Positions 1 to 11,016 of a DNA stretch of 64,000 bases are shown here, piece by piece. The notes under the pieces were generated by a model that saw nothing but the letters and a program-made list of their open reading frames with translations, was not told the DNA's origin and made no database searches. How positions within the stretch are numbered: the first letter of the stretch is position 1; every line of letters begins with the position of its first letter. The translations under genes were made by a program, and so were the position numbers. The DNA is from Gammaproteobacteria bacterium (GTDB lineage: Bacteria > Pseudomonadota > Gammaproteobacteria > Eutrophobiales > Eutrophobiaceae), in contig JAJFKL010000030.1 in the NCBI GenBank assembly GCA_021773235.1, positions 186,001 to 250,000 on the forward strand, written 5' to 3'.

Positions 1-132
1 GGCACGAACTATATAATTTCAGGTCATAAAGCTAAATTGAATTTGAGTTATGTCAGTGGTGATACCAATGCCAGTGGTTATGCCGGTAGAGACGTAGATA
101 AAATTACTTTTGGTATTCAGGTTCAATATTAA
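1..132 (+). CDS. C-terminal end of an outer-membrane porin (partial, truncated by window start)
   Basis: In-frame translation ...LNLSYVSGDTNASGYAGRDVDKITFGIQVQY*, closely similar to the C-terminus of the next gene, with a terminal aromatic residue typical of beta-barrels. Confidence 0.75.
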   Translation, partial: GTNYIISGHKAKLNLSYVSGDTNASGYAGRDVDKITFGIQVQY

Positions 133-178
133 AAAGTGAACCCAAATTGCCACCGGTGTCCAAACATAAGGACGACTA

Positions 179-1336
179 ATGATTGAAGTACAATCGCTTA
201 ATATAGGTAGTCTCTTTCGACGTGCTATATGTTTTTTAATCGCTAGTCTTTCATTTACTTTTACTATGCCAGTAATTGCCGGAGTAAAGTTTGAGCATAG
301 TGATACTGTCTGGCTAAGTGTTGGCGGCGGCATCCGTATGCAGTTGGATTCCAGAAAAAGTGACGCCGATAATAATTCGGATTTTTCATTTGATAGTATT
401 CGTTTGTATGTTGCCGCTCAAGTTCACAAATATCTAAAGTTTAGTATCAATACAGATAAACAGAACCACGATTCAACCGATCTTATCGATGCGATTGCTC
501 GAGTAGAAATTAATCCAAGTGTTAATTTTTGGTTTGGGCGTACGTTAGTTCCCGGCGACCGTGTCGAGCTTAATGGTCCTTTTTATGGGCTTACCTGGAA
601 TCAATATCGACAACCGTTATTTCCGGCTGATCAAGGTGGCGCTGCGGGTAGTTTAGGACGTAATGAAGGCGGTGTGTTTTGGGGGACTACTGGCAAGGTG
701 CATTATGCATTAGGTATCTTTGATGGCTTAAAAGGTTCTAGCAATCAGGATAACAATAAACTTTACGCTGTTCGCTTGGCTTATCATTTATTAAATGTTG
801 AATCTAATTTTGGTTATTACACAAGCTCAACTTACTTTGGAGAGCAGGGTAACATACTAACGCTAGGCTTCTCATTGCAAAATCAGATAGACGGTACAGG
901 CAGCGCTGTTGAGTCTGGTGATTTTTATAGTTACACCTTTGATGTTCTATCCGAGACGGTAATGTCCAATGGTGGCGTTATCACTATAGAAGCAGATTAC
1001 AAAAAATTTGATTCAGATTTTACGCCTGCTTCTCCACCTGTTGGAGGATCAAGTAGCTGTTTCTGCCTGTTTGATGGTTATTCTGTTTTTGGCACAGTGG
1101 CTTATTTATTTCCCAAGGAAATTGCATGGGGCAAGTTTCAACCTTATGCGCGTTATGTAGAAAATAGTCCTAGCGATGCGCGGTCGAGTGATTCCATTGA
1201 GCTGGGTTTGAATTATGTTATCGATGGTCAAAATACCAAGCTGAGTTTTAATTATGTTCAGGGCGATGCTAACGCCAGCGGTTTTGCCGGAAGGGATGTG
1301 GGCAGGGCTACATTTGGATTACAGCTACAGTTCTAG
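179..1336 (+). CDS. Outer-membrane porin (OprP/phosphate-selective-like)
   Basis: 385-aa ORF with signal peptide, beta-barrel-like composition and C-terminal F. Confidence 0.8.
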   Translation: MIEVQSLNIGSLFRRAICFLIASLSFTFTMPVIAGVKFEHSDTVWLSVGGGIRMQLDSRKSDADNNSDFSFDSIRLYVAAQVHKYLKFSINTDKQNHDSTDLIDAIARVEINPSVNFWFGRTLVPGDRVELNGPFYGLTWNQYRQPLFPADQGGAAGSLGRNEGGVFWGTTGKVHYALGIFDGLKGSSNQDNNKLYAVRLAYHLLNVESNFGYYTSSTYFGEQGNILTLGFSLQNQIDGTGSAVESGDFYSYTFDVLSETVMSNGGVITIEADYKKFDSDFTPASPPVGGSSSCFCLFDGYSVFGTVAYLFPKEIAWGKFQPYARYVENSPSDARSSDSIELGLNYVIDGQNTKLSFNYVQGDANASGFAGRDVGRATFGLQLQF

Positions 1337-1357
1337 TATTAATAGTAAAGCTATTAA

Positions 1358-2926
1358 TTAAATATTCTTCTTACCCATCTGTTCAGCAATATAGTCAGCT
1401 TGTCTAATGGCGAGCGTGACGATTGTTAAAGTTGGATTTTCCGCAGCCCCAGTTGTGAATTGACTGCCATCCGAAATAAACAAGTTTTTGATATCGTGCG
1501 TTTGACCAAAGCCATTGCAGACACCATCAGCCGTTTTTGTGCTCATGCGGTTAGTTCCCAGATTATGGGTTGATGGATACGGCGGTGTTTCCCAAACTGT
1601 TTTTGCGCCGGCTGCTTCGTATACCATAGTGCCTTGTTTATAAGCATGATTACGCATCGCAATATCATTTTTGTGATCATCGAAATGAACATTAGGTACG
1701 GGTTGTCCATGCTGGTCTTTTTCTGTCGCGTGTAATGTGACGCGATTCTTTTCTTGCGGCATATCTTCACCAACGATCCACATCCCTGCCATGTGATCAT
1801 AATCTTCTAATGCATCACTAAACTTCTTACCTGAAGCACCGGGGTCTAAAAATGCGGCCATGAATGGAAGGCCAAGTGATAGAGTTTCTAATTCATAACC
1901 ACCCGCGAACCCTCTACTAGTATCATGTATATTTTCATCAGCAATTATTCCTGCCATTGTTGTACCGCGATACATCTTCACAGGTTTTTCAAACGTTGCG
2001 TAGACTGAACCGGTTGTATGGCGCATATAGTTTCTACCAACCTGGCCAGAAGAATTTGCCAGCCCATCTGGATACATAGAGCTAGCTGAATTGAGTAATA
2101 AGCGAGGTGATTCTATTGAATTACCAGCGACGCAAACAATGCGTGCTTTTTGTAAATGTTGATTACCATCCTTATCAGAATACAAAATACCGCTGACTTT
2201 ACCATCTGCATCATGTTTAACTTGTAATACATGTGATTCGGATCGTAGTTCTATATTCCCGGTCGCTTCAGCTGCAGGAATCTCAGTGTACAAGGTTGAC
2301 CATTTAGCGCCCGTCTTACAACCCTGGAAACAAAAACCGAGCTGTTGGCATGCGGCACGACCTTTTCTTGGGCGACTATTGATCGCCATGCGTCCAGTAT
2401 GTACTTCTTTATAGCCCAGTTTTTTTGCACCGGCATGCATGACCTTAAAATTATTATTGCCGGGTAGTCCAGGAATACCATTTGTACGTGTGACGCCCAT
2501 CTTGTCTTCAGCCTTGGCATAGTAAGGCTCAAGGTCTTTCAGGGTTAAAGGCCAGTCGATCAGATTAGCATCATCTATATTTCCATAGTGTGTTTCTGCT
2601 CTAAATTCATGATCCTGAATACGAAGACTAGCTCCGGCCCAATGAGTTGTAGTACCGCCGACTGTTTTACAGATCCAAGCGGGAAGATTTGGAAAGTCTT
2701 TTGCAACACGCCAATCACCGGAGGTAGTACGCTTATCTAACCAGGCCAATTGACTAAATGAAGGCCATTCGTCATTAACAAAATCGGCAATGGTATGGTG
2801 CTTGCCCGCTTCTAATAAGATTACTTTAATGCCTTTTTGGCAAAGCTCGTTTGCCAAAGTACCGCCACCGGCACCAGATCCAATAATGACTACGGCAGAG
2901 TTATCTTTCATATCAATCTTAGCCAA
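1358..2926 (-). CDS. GMC family oxidoreductase (gluconate 2-dehydrogenase-like flavoprotein)
   Basis: N-terminal VVIIGSGAGGGTLANEL FAD motif; C-terminal STHNLGTNRMS and AAENPTLTIVTLA. Confidence 0.88.
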   Translation of the reverse strand: MAKIDMKDNSAVVIIGSGAGGGTLANELCQKGIKVILLEAGKHHTIADFVNDEWPSFSQLAWLDKRTTSGDWRVAKDFPNLPAWICKTVGGTTTHWAGASLRIQDHEFRAETHYGNIDDANLIDWPLTLKDLEPYYAKAEDKMGVTRTNGIPGLPGNNNFKVMHAGAKKLGYKEVHTGRMAINSRPRKGRAACQQLGFCFQGCKTGAKWSTLYTEIPAAEATGNIELRSESHVLQVKHDADGKVSGILYSDKDGNQHLQKARIVCVAGNSIESPRLLLNSASSMYPDGLANSSGQVGRNYMRHTTGSVYATFEKPVKMYRGTTMAGIIADENIHDTSRGFAGGYELETLSLGLPFMAAFLDPGASGKKFSDALEDYDHMAGMWIVGEDMPQEKNRVTLHATEKDQHGQPVPNVHFDDHKNDIAMRNHAYKQGTMVYEAAGAKTVWETPPYPSTHNLGTNRMSTKTADGVCNGFGQTHDIKNLFISDGSQFTTGAAENPTLTIVTLAIRQADYIAEQMGKKNI

Positions 2927-2943
2927 GATTATTTCTCCTTATA

Positions 2944-3501
2944 CTAATGTGCTTTTGGGCTATCGGATTCAGGTGGGTTAGGTAACCAGTCCAGATCATC
3001 AAAGCCGCGATTGATATAACCACCATGTTCGGCAGAAGAACCTTCGTAGCCGAAGTGATCCCAAAGGTCTTTATTATTATAAATTCCAGTAACGCATTTC
3101 GATTTAATTTGATTAAAAAATGCAGTGGTATCTATCTGCTTCAGAACAGTTCCACGCTTGTCGGCAGCCAGTGCCTGCCAATCTCCTTTGGCTAGTTTGT
3201 CGAGATTTGCAATGCCCTCTTTAAGTTGCGTTGCTGATTCTGCGCTCGCTTTTGCATCGGCGTCTAAAGCTTCTACGACAACGGCATAAAACTTATCTTC
3301 GATCTTGTCATGCGGAAACATTTCCCGGGTCATACGCAGTAAGGTCTTGCTCTCGTGCTCATTAAGAACCGCAAGTTGAGCGGACCATCCAGTAGTTGGA
3401 AAGACAAGTGAGACAGCGCCGGAAGACGCTACGACAGCACCAGCAAGGGTTTTGCCGCTATTGCAGAGAAACTCTCTGCGGTTGATGTGTTTGTTCTTCA
3501 T
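2944..3501 (-). CDS. Gluconate 2-dehydrogenase subunit 3 family protein, Tat-type signal
   Basis: MKNKHINRREFLCNSG twin-arginine-like leader; immediately upstream of the GMC gene on the same strand. Confidence 0.78.
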   Translation of the reverse strand: MKNKHINRREFLCNSGKTLAGAVVASSGAVSLVFPTTGWSAQLAVLNEHESKTLLRMTREMFPHDKIEDKFYAVVVEALDADAKASAESATQLKEGIANLDKLAKGDWQALAADKRGTVLKQIDTTAFFNQIKSKCVTGIYNNKDLWDHFGYEGSSAEHGGYINRGFDDLDWLPNPPESDSPKAH

Positions 3502-3702
3502 AAATATCCTTATACCAGGTTAGATTGATATTTCGGCAGGGAATGAGTGTCTCGTTGACATGACCCCTGTATTCATTTCAAAAACGCTTTAAGTATAATT
3601 GGGTTTTTTATGTATATCTACAGGTTTCCCATTTCGTCTCTGTGAATAATTTATACTTAATTACATCTATAAAAATTAATTTAGTAAGCGCATAATTTTC
3701 TT

Positions 3703-4869
3703 ATGCATCAGACAGCTGAAATACTATTATCCATCGGCGGGATAATGTTACTGGGATTGGTAACAGACATGCTTGGCCGACGCACATTCCTGCCTCGCGT
3801 TACCTTGCTGTTATTGTTTGGCATGATCATCGGCCCAAGTCTGCTCAACCTTCTTCCTGAGATCTTCATCTCTCGCTTTGAATTGATCGCGAACATCGCT
3901 CTGATCATGGTGGGTTTTTTAATCGGTGGAAAACTATCCAAAAAGTTATTTAAAAGCTTAGGTAAGGAATTAATCTGGATTTCCTTAGGCGCGGTCATCG
4001 GGACGGTTAGTATTGTCAGTCTTGCATTAATTGTTGCAGGTGTCTCTGCAGAGATGGCGATACTGTTCGGATGTATTGCAACAGCGACGGCACCTGCTGC
4101 AACACTGGATGTTGTTGAAGAGTCGAAAGTAAAGAGCCATTTTTCCAGATTGCTTGTATCAATCGTTGCACTGGATGATGCCTGGGGATTAATTGTATTC
4201 AGTCTCGGTCTGGCAATGATCGGATTAATGACCGGGATAAATGGAATGTTACCGCCTTTGTTATTAGCGCTTAAAGAGATCTTTGGGGCGGTACTGATTG
4301 GTCTAGCTGTGGGAATGCCAGCAGCTTATTTAACCGGTCGTATTCAACAAGGCCAACCAATGCTGTTTGAAGCATTGGGTATTGTCTTTCTTTGTGGGGG
4401 GCTGGCAATCTGGTTCGAAGTGTCATTCTTGATTGCCGCTATTGTTATGGGCATGACAATTGTGAATCTGGCTAGACATCATAAATATCCTTTTCATGCG
4501 ATAGAGGATATTGAGTCGCCGTTTATTATTTTATTTTTCGTGATGGCAGGCGCGTCGCTTGAACTGGATTCATTATCAAGTATTGGTGTGATTGGAACGG
4601 TTTACATTCTTGCACGTATTGCAGGCAAGATTATCGGGGTTAAATTTGCCGGGGAGATTTGTAAGGCAGATAATTCGGTAAAGAACTGGATGGGCCTGGC
4701 CTTGTTGCCCCAAGCCGGCGTTGCCATGGGTATGGCATTGGTTGCATCCAGTCATTTTCCGGAATATCGCCAGTTGTTATTGTCTGTCATTATCAGTACT
4801 ACGATCTTTTTCGAATTGATAGGGCCAGTGATTACGAACAAGATCTTGAGAAAAACGGCTAATAATTAA
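3703..4869 (+). CDS. Cation:proton antiporter (CPA family, Kef/NhaP-like)
   Basis: 388-aa polytopic membrane protein with TATAPAATLDVVEE and ALDDAWGLIVF motifs. Confidence 0.85.
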   Translation: MHQTAEILLSIGGIMLLGLVTDMLGRRTFLPRVTLLLLFGMIIGPSLLNLLPEIFISRFELIANIALIMVGFLIGGKLSKKLFKSLGKELIWISLGAVIGTVSIVSLALIVAGVSAEMAILFGCIATATAPAATLDVVEESKVKSHFSRLLVSIVALDDAWGLIVFSLGLAMIGLMTGINGMLPPLLLALKEIFGAVLIGLAVGMPAAYLTGRIQQGQPMLFEALGIVFLCGGLAIWFEVSFLIAAIVMGMTIVNLARHHKYPFHAIEDIESPFIILFFVMAGASLELDSLSSIGVIGTVYILARIAGKIIGVKFAGEICKADNSVKNWMGLALLPQAGVAMGMALVASSHFPEYRQLLLSVIISTTIFFELIGPVITNKILRKTANN

Positions 4870-5020
4870 CGTTTTTTTACAAATTTCATTAGGCGTTTAC
4901 GTTTATTAATTTGTCTTTGGGTTAATACATTCTTTTTACCCTTGAACGGATTGTTGCCGTGTTTGAAATCAACAAGTACATTGGTACCTACTAATTTTAA
5001 TCGTTTCCTAAATACACTCG
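4866..5020 (-). pseudogene. Fragment of der: second, diverged copy of the GTPase Der C-terminus
   Basis: Reverse-strand translation SVFRKRLKLVGTNVLVDFKHGNNPFKGKKNVLTQRQINKRKRLMKFVKKR* aligns without gaps to the C-terminus of der at 6117-7514; no intact upstream ORF. Confidence 0.85.
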
Positions 5021-5178
5021 CCTTTCAGTTTTCTCTTTGATTTTCTTCCGTGTTTATCTGACCTAGATCAATAATATAAAGAAATGGCTGTCTATACTTA
5101 GATTATAGGTTAGATACACACCGAGACTACATAAGTAGTGCTGTTGAAAAGTGAACTCATTATAAAGGGAAGAGAATT

Positions 5179-6051
5179 ATGGCTAAGAAAAAAACGACCA
5201 AGCATAAGAAAAAAATACCTACAAAAGTGGATGCGTATCATGAAGATGATCCAAGACTAAGAGGGGAAAAAGAAGAGAAGCTATCAAAAAAACTTTATGA
5301 AGAAGAAATATTTCGGCTTCAGGTAGAACTAGTCAAGTTACAAGAATGGGTAACGAAGAAGGGGCTTAAAGTGGCGGTCGTATTTGAGGGGCGTGATGCC
5401 GCTGGTAAAGGTGGGGTTATCAAACGCATTATTGAACACATGAGTCCCCGGATCTGTAATATTGTTGCGTTACCCGCACCCACGGAACGTGAAAAAACGC
5501 AGTGGTACTTTCAGCGCTATATTGCGCATCTTCCTGCAGCAGGTGAGATCGTTCTGTTTGACAGAAGCTGGTATAACCGTGCCGGAGTAGAAAGGGTTAT
5601 GGGTTTTTGTACCGATGATGAGTATAAGGAGTTTTTGCGTTTTTGCCCTGAATTCGAATGTTCTTTGGTGCGGTCTGGAATTATCCTCGTTAAGTATTGG
5701 TTTTCGGTTAGTAATGTAGAGCAGGAAAGGCGCTTTCAGGGACGTGCATTGGAGCGGCACAAGTTATGGAAACTAAGTCCCATGGATATGGAGTCCAGAT
5801 CGAGATGGATGGATTACTCCAAGTGCAAAGATGAAATGTTTTTCAATACTGATATTCCACAAGCACCTTGGTATGTTGTTCCTTCAGATGATAAGAAACG
5901 TGCTCGCTTGAATTGCATATCACACTTACTGGATCTGATTCCGTATAAGGATTTAAAACCTAAAGTTCCGAAAATTCCGCCACTGAAGGAAGAAAAAGGC
6001 TATAAACGCTCGGCAATGCATACACAGACATTTGTGCCGAAAAAATATTGA
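5179..6051 (+). CDS. ppk2: Polyphosphate kinase 2 (PPK2) family protein
   Basis: FEGRDAAGKGGVIKRI Walker A, LFDRSWYNRAGVERVMGF. Confidence 0.93.
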   Translation: MAKKKTTKHKKKIPTKVDAYHEDDPRLRGEKEEKLSKKLYEEEIFRLQVELVKLQEWVTKKGLKVAVVFEGRDAAGKGGVIKRIIEHMSPRICNIVALPAPTEREKTQWYFQRYIAHLPAAGEIVLFDRSWYNRAGVERVMGFCTDDEYKEFLRFCPEFECSLVRSGIILVKYWFSVSNVEQERRFQGRALERHKLWKLSPMDMESRSRWMDYSKCKDEMFFNTDIPQAPWYVVPSDDKKRARLNCISHLLDLIPYKDLKPKVPKIPPLKEEKGYKRSAMHTQTFVPKKY

Positions 6052-6116
6052 ACCAAAATAGTCAGTATCGATTGATACATTAGTTAAATGGTTAATGGAT
6101 TTGACGAGATAGTGTG

Positions 6117-7514
6117 TTAACGTTTTTTTACAAACTTCATTAAGCGTTTTCGTTTATTAACTTGTCTCGGTGTTAATATATTCTTTTTGCCTTTGAATGG
6201 ATTGTCGCCGTGTTTGAAGTCTACTAGTACGTTTGTTCCTACTAGTTTTAATCGTTTACGATATACACTGGCTAGATAGCGTTTGTAGGCATCTGGGACT
6301 TTATCAGTTTGATTGCCGTGGATAATGACACGGATCGGATCAGTGCCGCCTAAGTGGGCATAGCGGAGTTTTATTCTTCGACCTTGTACCATGTGCGGTG
6401 GGTGTTTTGCGACAGCATCTTCTAGGATGTCGGTCATGTCGGATGTAGAGACATTGATGTTCAGCGATTTTTCAATTTTATTTATGGTTTTAAATATATT
6501 GCCAACACCGGTACCGTGCAATGCTGATGTGAAATGGTATTGTGCATAATCGATGAAGCTGAATTTGTGTGATAGCAGAGCTTTGACACGCTCTTTGTCC
6601 GAAGCTTCCATGCCATCCCATTTATTGACGATGATAATAAGAGACTTGCCACTGTCTTCTATCATGCCTAAGAGAGTAGTGTCTTGATCGGTAACACCTT
6701 CACTGGCATCGATGACAAGAACTATGATGTTGGCAGCATCGATAGCTTCAAAAGATTTCAAGATGCTAAATTTTTCAACCATGTCGTGCACTTTGCTTTT
6801 TCTGCGCACACCAGCGGTATCGATTAAGATGTATTCCTTTCCATTCTTCTCGAACGGTATCTTTATACTGTCGCGTGTTGTACCGGGGTGATCAAAGGTA
6901 AGTACGCGATCTTCACCAATCATGCGATTGACTAAAGTTGATTTGCCCACATTGGGGCGACCTAGCACTGAAATTGCGATGCCTTCCAGTTCCTCTTCTT
7001 CATCTTCAATTGTATGGGGAATTGTTTCTGAGACAGCATCGAGCAATTTTTCTATACCGTCGCCACGTTTCGATGAGATGGGCCATACTGAATCAATACC
7101 AAGACGATAAAAATCACTAATTGCTACTTCGCTTTCATAACCTTCAATTTTATTGACGGCTAAAAATATTGGTTTATCTAACTTTCGAAATTCTGCAGAG
7201 AGGATCTCATCAACAGCGGTTAAACCATCGCGACCATCGACGATCCAGACCAATACCGAAGCCTCACTTGCTGCAAGCATCGATTGTTCGGTCATTAGTT
7301 CGGCAACGTCCTGACTGTCATGATCTTCTTCGCCAATACCGCCCGTATCAATAACCAGAAATGATCGTGAGCCATGTAGTGCTACGCCGTATTGACGATC
7401 ACGAGTAACGCCGGGACGATCAGCGACGAGGGCATCACGACTTGATGTCAGGCGATTGAAAAAAGTAGACTTGCCGACGTTGGGTCGACCAACGATAGCG
7501 ATAACGGGTCTCAT
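6117..7514 (-). CDS. der: Ribosome biogenesis GTPase Der (two tandem GTPase domains)
   Basis: GRPNVGKSTFFNRL and GRPNVGKSTLVNRM; C-terminal KH-like domain. Confidence 0.97.
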   Translation of the reverse strand: MRPVIAIVGRPNVGKSTFFNRLTSSRDALVADRPGVTRDRQYGVALHGSRSFLVIDTGGIGEEDHDSQDVAELMTEQSMLAASEASVLVWIVDGRDGLTAVDEILSAEFRKLDKPIFLAVNKIEGYESEVAISDFYRLGIDSVWPISSKRGDGIEKLLDAVSETIPHTIEDEEEELEGIAISVLGRPNVGKSTLVNRMIGEDRVLTFDHPGTTRDSIKIPFEKNGKEYILIDTAGVRRKSKVHDMVEKFSILKSFEAIDAANIIVLVIDASEGVTDQDTTLLGMIEDSGKSLIIIVNKWDGMEASDKERVKALLSHKFSFIDYAQYHFTSALHGTGVGNIFKTINKIEKSLNINVSTSDMTDILEDAVAKHPPHMVQGRRIKLRYAHLGGTDPIRVIIHGNQTDKVPDAYKRYLASVYRKRLKLVGTNVLVDFKHGDNPFKGKKNILTPRQVNKRKRLMKFVKKR

Positions 7515-7578
7515 GAGTTGTTGCTAGACTTGAGTGGTTGAGTTGTTCACTAGTAATGCCGAAGTATTTAAATAAAAT

Positions 7579-8925
7579 TTATTCTTCATCTTCTTCGTCA
7601 TCACCAGAGAATATGTCCAGAAAACCGCCAAAGAAAGAACTCTCTTCTTCTTCACTTTCTGGCGTTTCCTCTTCCAGAGTAGTGACTTCTACGGGGCTTG
7701 ATTCTTTAACTATACTAGGTTTGTTGGGTCTACCTGTTACTTCATTATCCTTATAGTTATACGCTGCCAGTTTGCCGCCACTTGAATAGGCGAAGAGCAT
7801 GCCATTTGCAACGATGGGCTTAGTCAGGATGGGATCTTCCTCAACTTCAATTCGAGCTGCAAAGTCTCCTGTCTCTTTATCTAACCAATGTAAGTAACCC
7901 TCTAGATCACCAACAATGACCTTATCACCGAGAATGGCCGGACCAGTTACTTTCCTGTGCGCCAATTTCTCCTGCTTCCATACGGAGCCACCTGAAAAAC
8001 GATCCAGGGCCCAGATGTTTCCTAAATAATCGGTAACATAAAGGTGTTCGGCATCGGCACTTAACTCAGAGTGTGAGGATATGTCTCGTTGCCAAAGTAC
8101 TTGGCCAGTGTCTAATGATAATGCTGAGACATTGGCTTGAAATGTAGTGACATAGATTGAATCGCCTAAAATCAAAGGTTGAGAATCGATATCGACCATG
8201 CGCTCAAGTTGACTTCGGCCTCGCGGAATGGCGACCTTTGCTTCCCAGATTAACTTGCCGGTTTTTACTTCAAGGGCTGTGAGTCTGCCGCCATCAAATC
8301 CAGCAATGACCAGGCCATTCGCAATGATAGGTGTGCTGGTACCGCGTAATGTCAAATTAGGTACGGTGCGGTCATAGATCCAGAGACGATCACCTGTAGC
8401 TGCATCAAGCGCGAAGATTTTTCCGTCGATAGTTCTAACGACAACGACACCATCTGATTCTCGTGGTGGAGACAAAACTTCACTAGAGACTTTTGTGCGC
8501 CATGCTTCTTCTCCTGATTCACTAATCAGAGCAAGGACATCACCTTCACTGGTGCCGACTAAGACAAGGTTTTCATCAGCACCAGGCCCACCCGTGACGG
8601 GCAGATCGCTGTCATTTTCCCAGACGCTTTTACCAGATTCGGCATGAAGGGCCACGATTTCTCCACGAGTATCGGCAATAAAGACATGTTCACCCTTAAC
8701 CACCGGGGTAAGTTTGATAAATAATTCATCAGTACCTTTACCAATATTCTCTGACCAAACTTGATTTAGATCAGCGGTTGCAACTATATCGACTAGCGGT
8801 GATGGCGGTTCAGAATTATCGTCATCGCTCGCAAACATAGACTCAACAACTTTTTGGGTACTACTACAGCCAACGCAAGTAGAAAATATAATGAGTAATA
8901 CTAAGGCACGCAAAGGTGAATACAA
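7579..8925 (-). CDS. bamB: Outer membrane assembly lipoprotein BamB (PQQ-like propeller)
   Basis: Lipobox-like STCVGCSS; PQQ-like repeats; located between der and yfgM. Confidence 0.93.
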   Translation of the reverse strand: MYSPLRALVLLIIFSTCVGCSSTQKVVESMFASDDDNSEPPSPLVDIVATADLNQVWSENIGKGTDELFIKLTPVVKGEHVFIADTRGEIVALHAESGKSVWENDSDLPVTGGPGADENLVLVGTSEGDVLALISESGEEAWRTKVSSEVLSPPRESDGVVVVRTIDGKIFALDAATGDRLWIYDRTVPNLTLRGTSTPIIANGLVIAGFDGGRLTALEVKTGKLIWEAKVAIPRGRSQLERMVDIDSQPLILGDSIYVTTFQANVSALSLDTGQVLWQRDISSHSELSADAEHLYVTDYLGNIWALDRFSGGSVWKQEKLAHRKVTGPAILGDKVIVGDLEGYLHWLDKETGDFAARIEVEEDPILTKPIVANGMLFAYSSGGKLAAYNYKDNEVTGRPNKPSIVKESSPVEVTTLEEETPESEEEESSFFGGFLDIFSGDDEEDEE

Positions 8926-8926
8926 A

Positions 8927-9559
8927 TTAACTTCTACCTAAATCATCGAGTTTCATTTGCAAAACCGATTGAGCATCAGCAGATCCCTTTGAGTTTACTA
9001 GTGACTTTTCATAGGCTCTTATTGCTTCATCAGATTTACCTTGTATGACATAGATGTCACCGCGCAATTCATCATAGCGAGCAACAAAATCACCGGGTTT
9101 GCTTACATTCAATGTATCACTTGCGAGTTCAAGCTTATCGCTAGCGATTAAAACTCGTGCCAAGCGTAAGCGTGCAATATGCTCAAATTCTGCTTGTGAA
9201 CTATTTTCCAGCACCCAACGAAAATGTGTCTCGGCTTGCTCGAGTTCGCCAGCTTCAGCGGCAACTTTACCTAGCATTAGCGATGCAAATACAGCATAAG
9301 TGCTGGCATTATAGTCATCAAAAATGCGGTTGGCATAAACCAGAACATTTTCCTCGTCATTGGTACGTGCAGCAACGATCATCTGTTCATATAGTACTGA
9401 AGCCTGTTCGGCTTGCACTACCATATGACTGTCATAGGCGCGCCAACCAAAGATTGCGGTAATTCCTATAACAACACCGGCAATAATCGACTTACCGTTT
9501 TCGTTCCACCATTTTTTTATGGCTTCAACTTGTTCTTCTTCTGTCTTGTAAACATCCAC
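8927..9559 (-). CDS. yfgM: YfgM family tetratricopeptide membrane protein
   Basis: MDVYKTEEEQVEAIKKWWNENGK N-terminus, TM helix, TPR; synteny. Confidence 0.92.
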   Translation of the reverse strand: MDVYKTEEEQVEAIKKWWNENGKSIIAGVVIGITAIFGWRAYDSHMVVQAEQASVLYEQMIVAARTNDEENVLVYANRIFDDYNASTYAVFASLMLGKVAAEAGELEQAETHFRWVLENSSQAEFEHIARLRLARVLIASDKLELASDTLNVSKPGDFVARYDELRGDIYVIQGKSDEAIRAYEKSLVNSKGSADAQSVLQMKLDDLGRS

Positions 9560-9670
9560 TTCTAAAGTCTCCTGGGAGTTCTTGATTGCTCAGTGTGGTG
9601 GTACCACACGCAGAGGGCGCACATTATAACGTGGGTTTTACGTTTGTTTAGTGCTATTTATGCTAATAGG

Positions 9671-10942
9671 CTAGAACGACAAGCTTGTACGGAGGAAATT
9701 TGCTATTTCAGGCCATTTGATGACTGTTTGTGGGGTATCCGCTCGTAAAAACTTGATAGATACCTGATTTTGCGTAATTTCATCTTCCGCTAGCACAAGC
9801 GCGAGTTTTGCCCCGGATTTATCTGCTTTCTTGAACTGGCTTTTCAGACTGCCACCACCACAATGAGTCAAAACCCTAAGGTTAGGAAGCTGGTCTCGTA
9901 GTTGTTCAGCCAACAAAACTCCACGTTCGGTTGCTTGTTCTCCGGATAATATTAAATATACATGGGGTGATTGCTTATCTGGCATTTTGCTAACATCAGT
10001 TAATTCCAGTAAACGCTCGAGTCCCATTGCAAATCCAACAGCGGGTGTTGGCGTAGCGCCGTGGTGTTCAACCAAACCGTCATAACGCCCACCAGCACAA
10101 ACGGTGCCCTGTGCGCCGAGTTGAGTAGTAATCCATTCAAAAACCGTTTTTCCATAATAATCCAGACCCCGGACAAGCCTTGGATTCACCTTATATTCGA
10201 CTCCAGCACCATCCAGTATCTCCTTCAGGCCAGCAAAATGATCGGCAGACTCACTATCGAGGTGCTCTTCCAATGTTGGTGATTCGTTAATCAAGTCCCG
10301 CATATCAGGGTTTTTGCTATCGAGTATACGTAACGGGTTTTGTTCTAGCCGTACAAGACTATCATCATCAAGCTTGTCTTTATTGGAAGAGAAATAATCG
10401 ACCAGTATTTTTCTGTAATTCGCACGTGAGTCACTAGTTCCGAGAGAATTTATTTCAAGGCTAATATCACTTAGATTCAATATCTTCCATATTCGATCAC
10501 ACATTAATATCTGTTCTGCATCTATGTCAGGACCAGTAAAGCCAAATGCTTCTACACCTATTTGATGAAATTGCCGTTGTCGTCCTTTTTGTGGGCGTTC
10601 GTGTCGAAACATGGGCCCAATATACCAAAGTCGTTGGGTTTGATTATGGAACAGGCCATGCTCAATCCCAGCCCGTACACAGCCGGCTGTTCCTTCAGGT
10701 CTTAACGTTAAACTGGTTTCATTTCTGTCATCGAAGCTATACATTTCCTTGGAAACAATATCTGTGTTGTCTCCGATAGAACGTTTGAAGAGCTCAGTTT
10801 TTTCAACTATTGGGAGGCGTATTTCCTGATACGCGTATTGCTTCAGGATAGAATTGATGGATTCTTCTAGGTATTGCCAGCGCGGCGTGTCTTGCATGAG
10901 TATGTCATGCATACCACGAATCGCTTGTATCTTAGCCATCAA
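9671..10942 (-). CDS. hisS: Histidyl-tRNA synthetase
   Basis: [55 protein letters not shown]. Confidence 0.97.
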   Translation of the reverse strand: MMAKIQAIRGMHDILMQDTPRWQYLEESINSILKQYAYQEIRLPIVEKTELFKRSIGDNTDIVSKEMYSFDDRNETSLTLRPEGTAGCVRAGIEHGLFHNQTQRLWYIGPMFRHERPQKGRQRQFHQIGVEAFGFTGPDIDAEQILMCDRIWKILNLSDISLEINSLGTSDSRANYRKILVDYFSSNKDKLDDDSLVRLEQNPLRILDSKNPDMRDLINESPTLEEHLDSESADHFAGLKEILDGAGVEYKVNPRLVRGLDYYGKTVFEWITTQLGAQGTVCAGGRYDGLVEHHGATPTPAVGFAMGLERLLELTDVSKMPDKQSPHVYLILSGEQATERGVLLAEQLRDQLPNLRVLTHCGGGSLKSQFKKADKSGAKLALVLAEDEITQNQVSIKFLRADTPQTVIKWPEIANFLRTSLSF

Positions 10943-11016
10943 AAATCTCCAATAGTCGCTTAAAAAAAGCGCAGTTTAGCAGAAAGAAACGAATGTATTT
11001 ATGAACAACTTTATTG

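Noticed and set aside
1339-1357. TTAATAGTAAAGCTATTAA hairpin between convergent porin and GMC genes
   Set aside because: AT-only weak stem without convincing T tract; not enough for a terminator call
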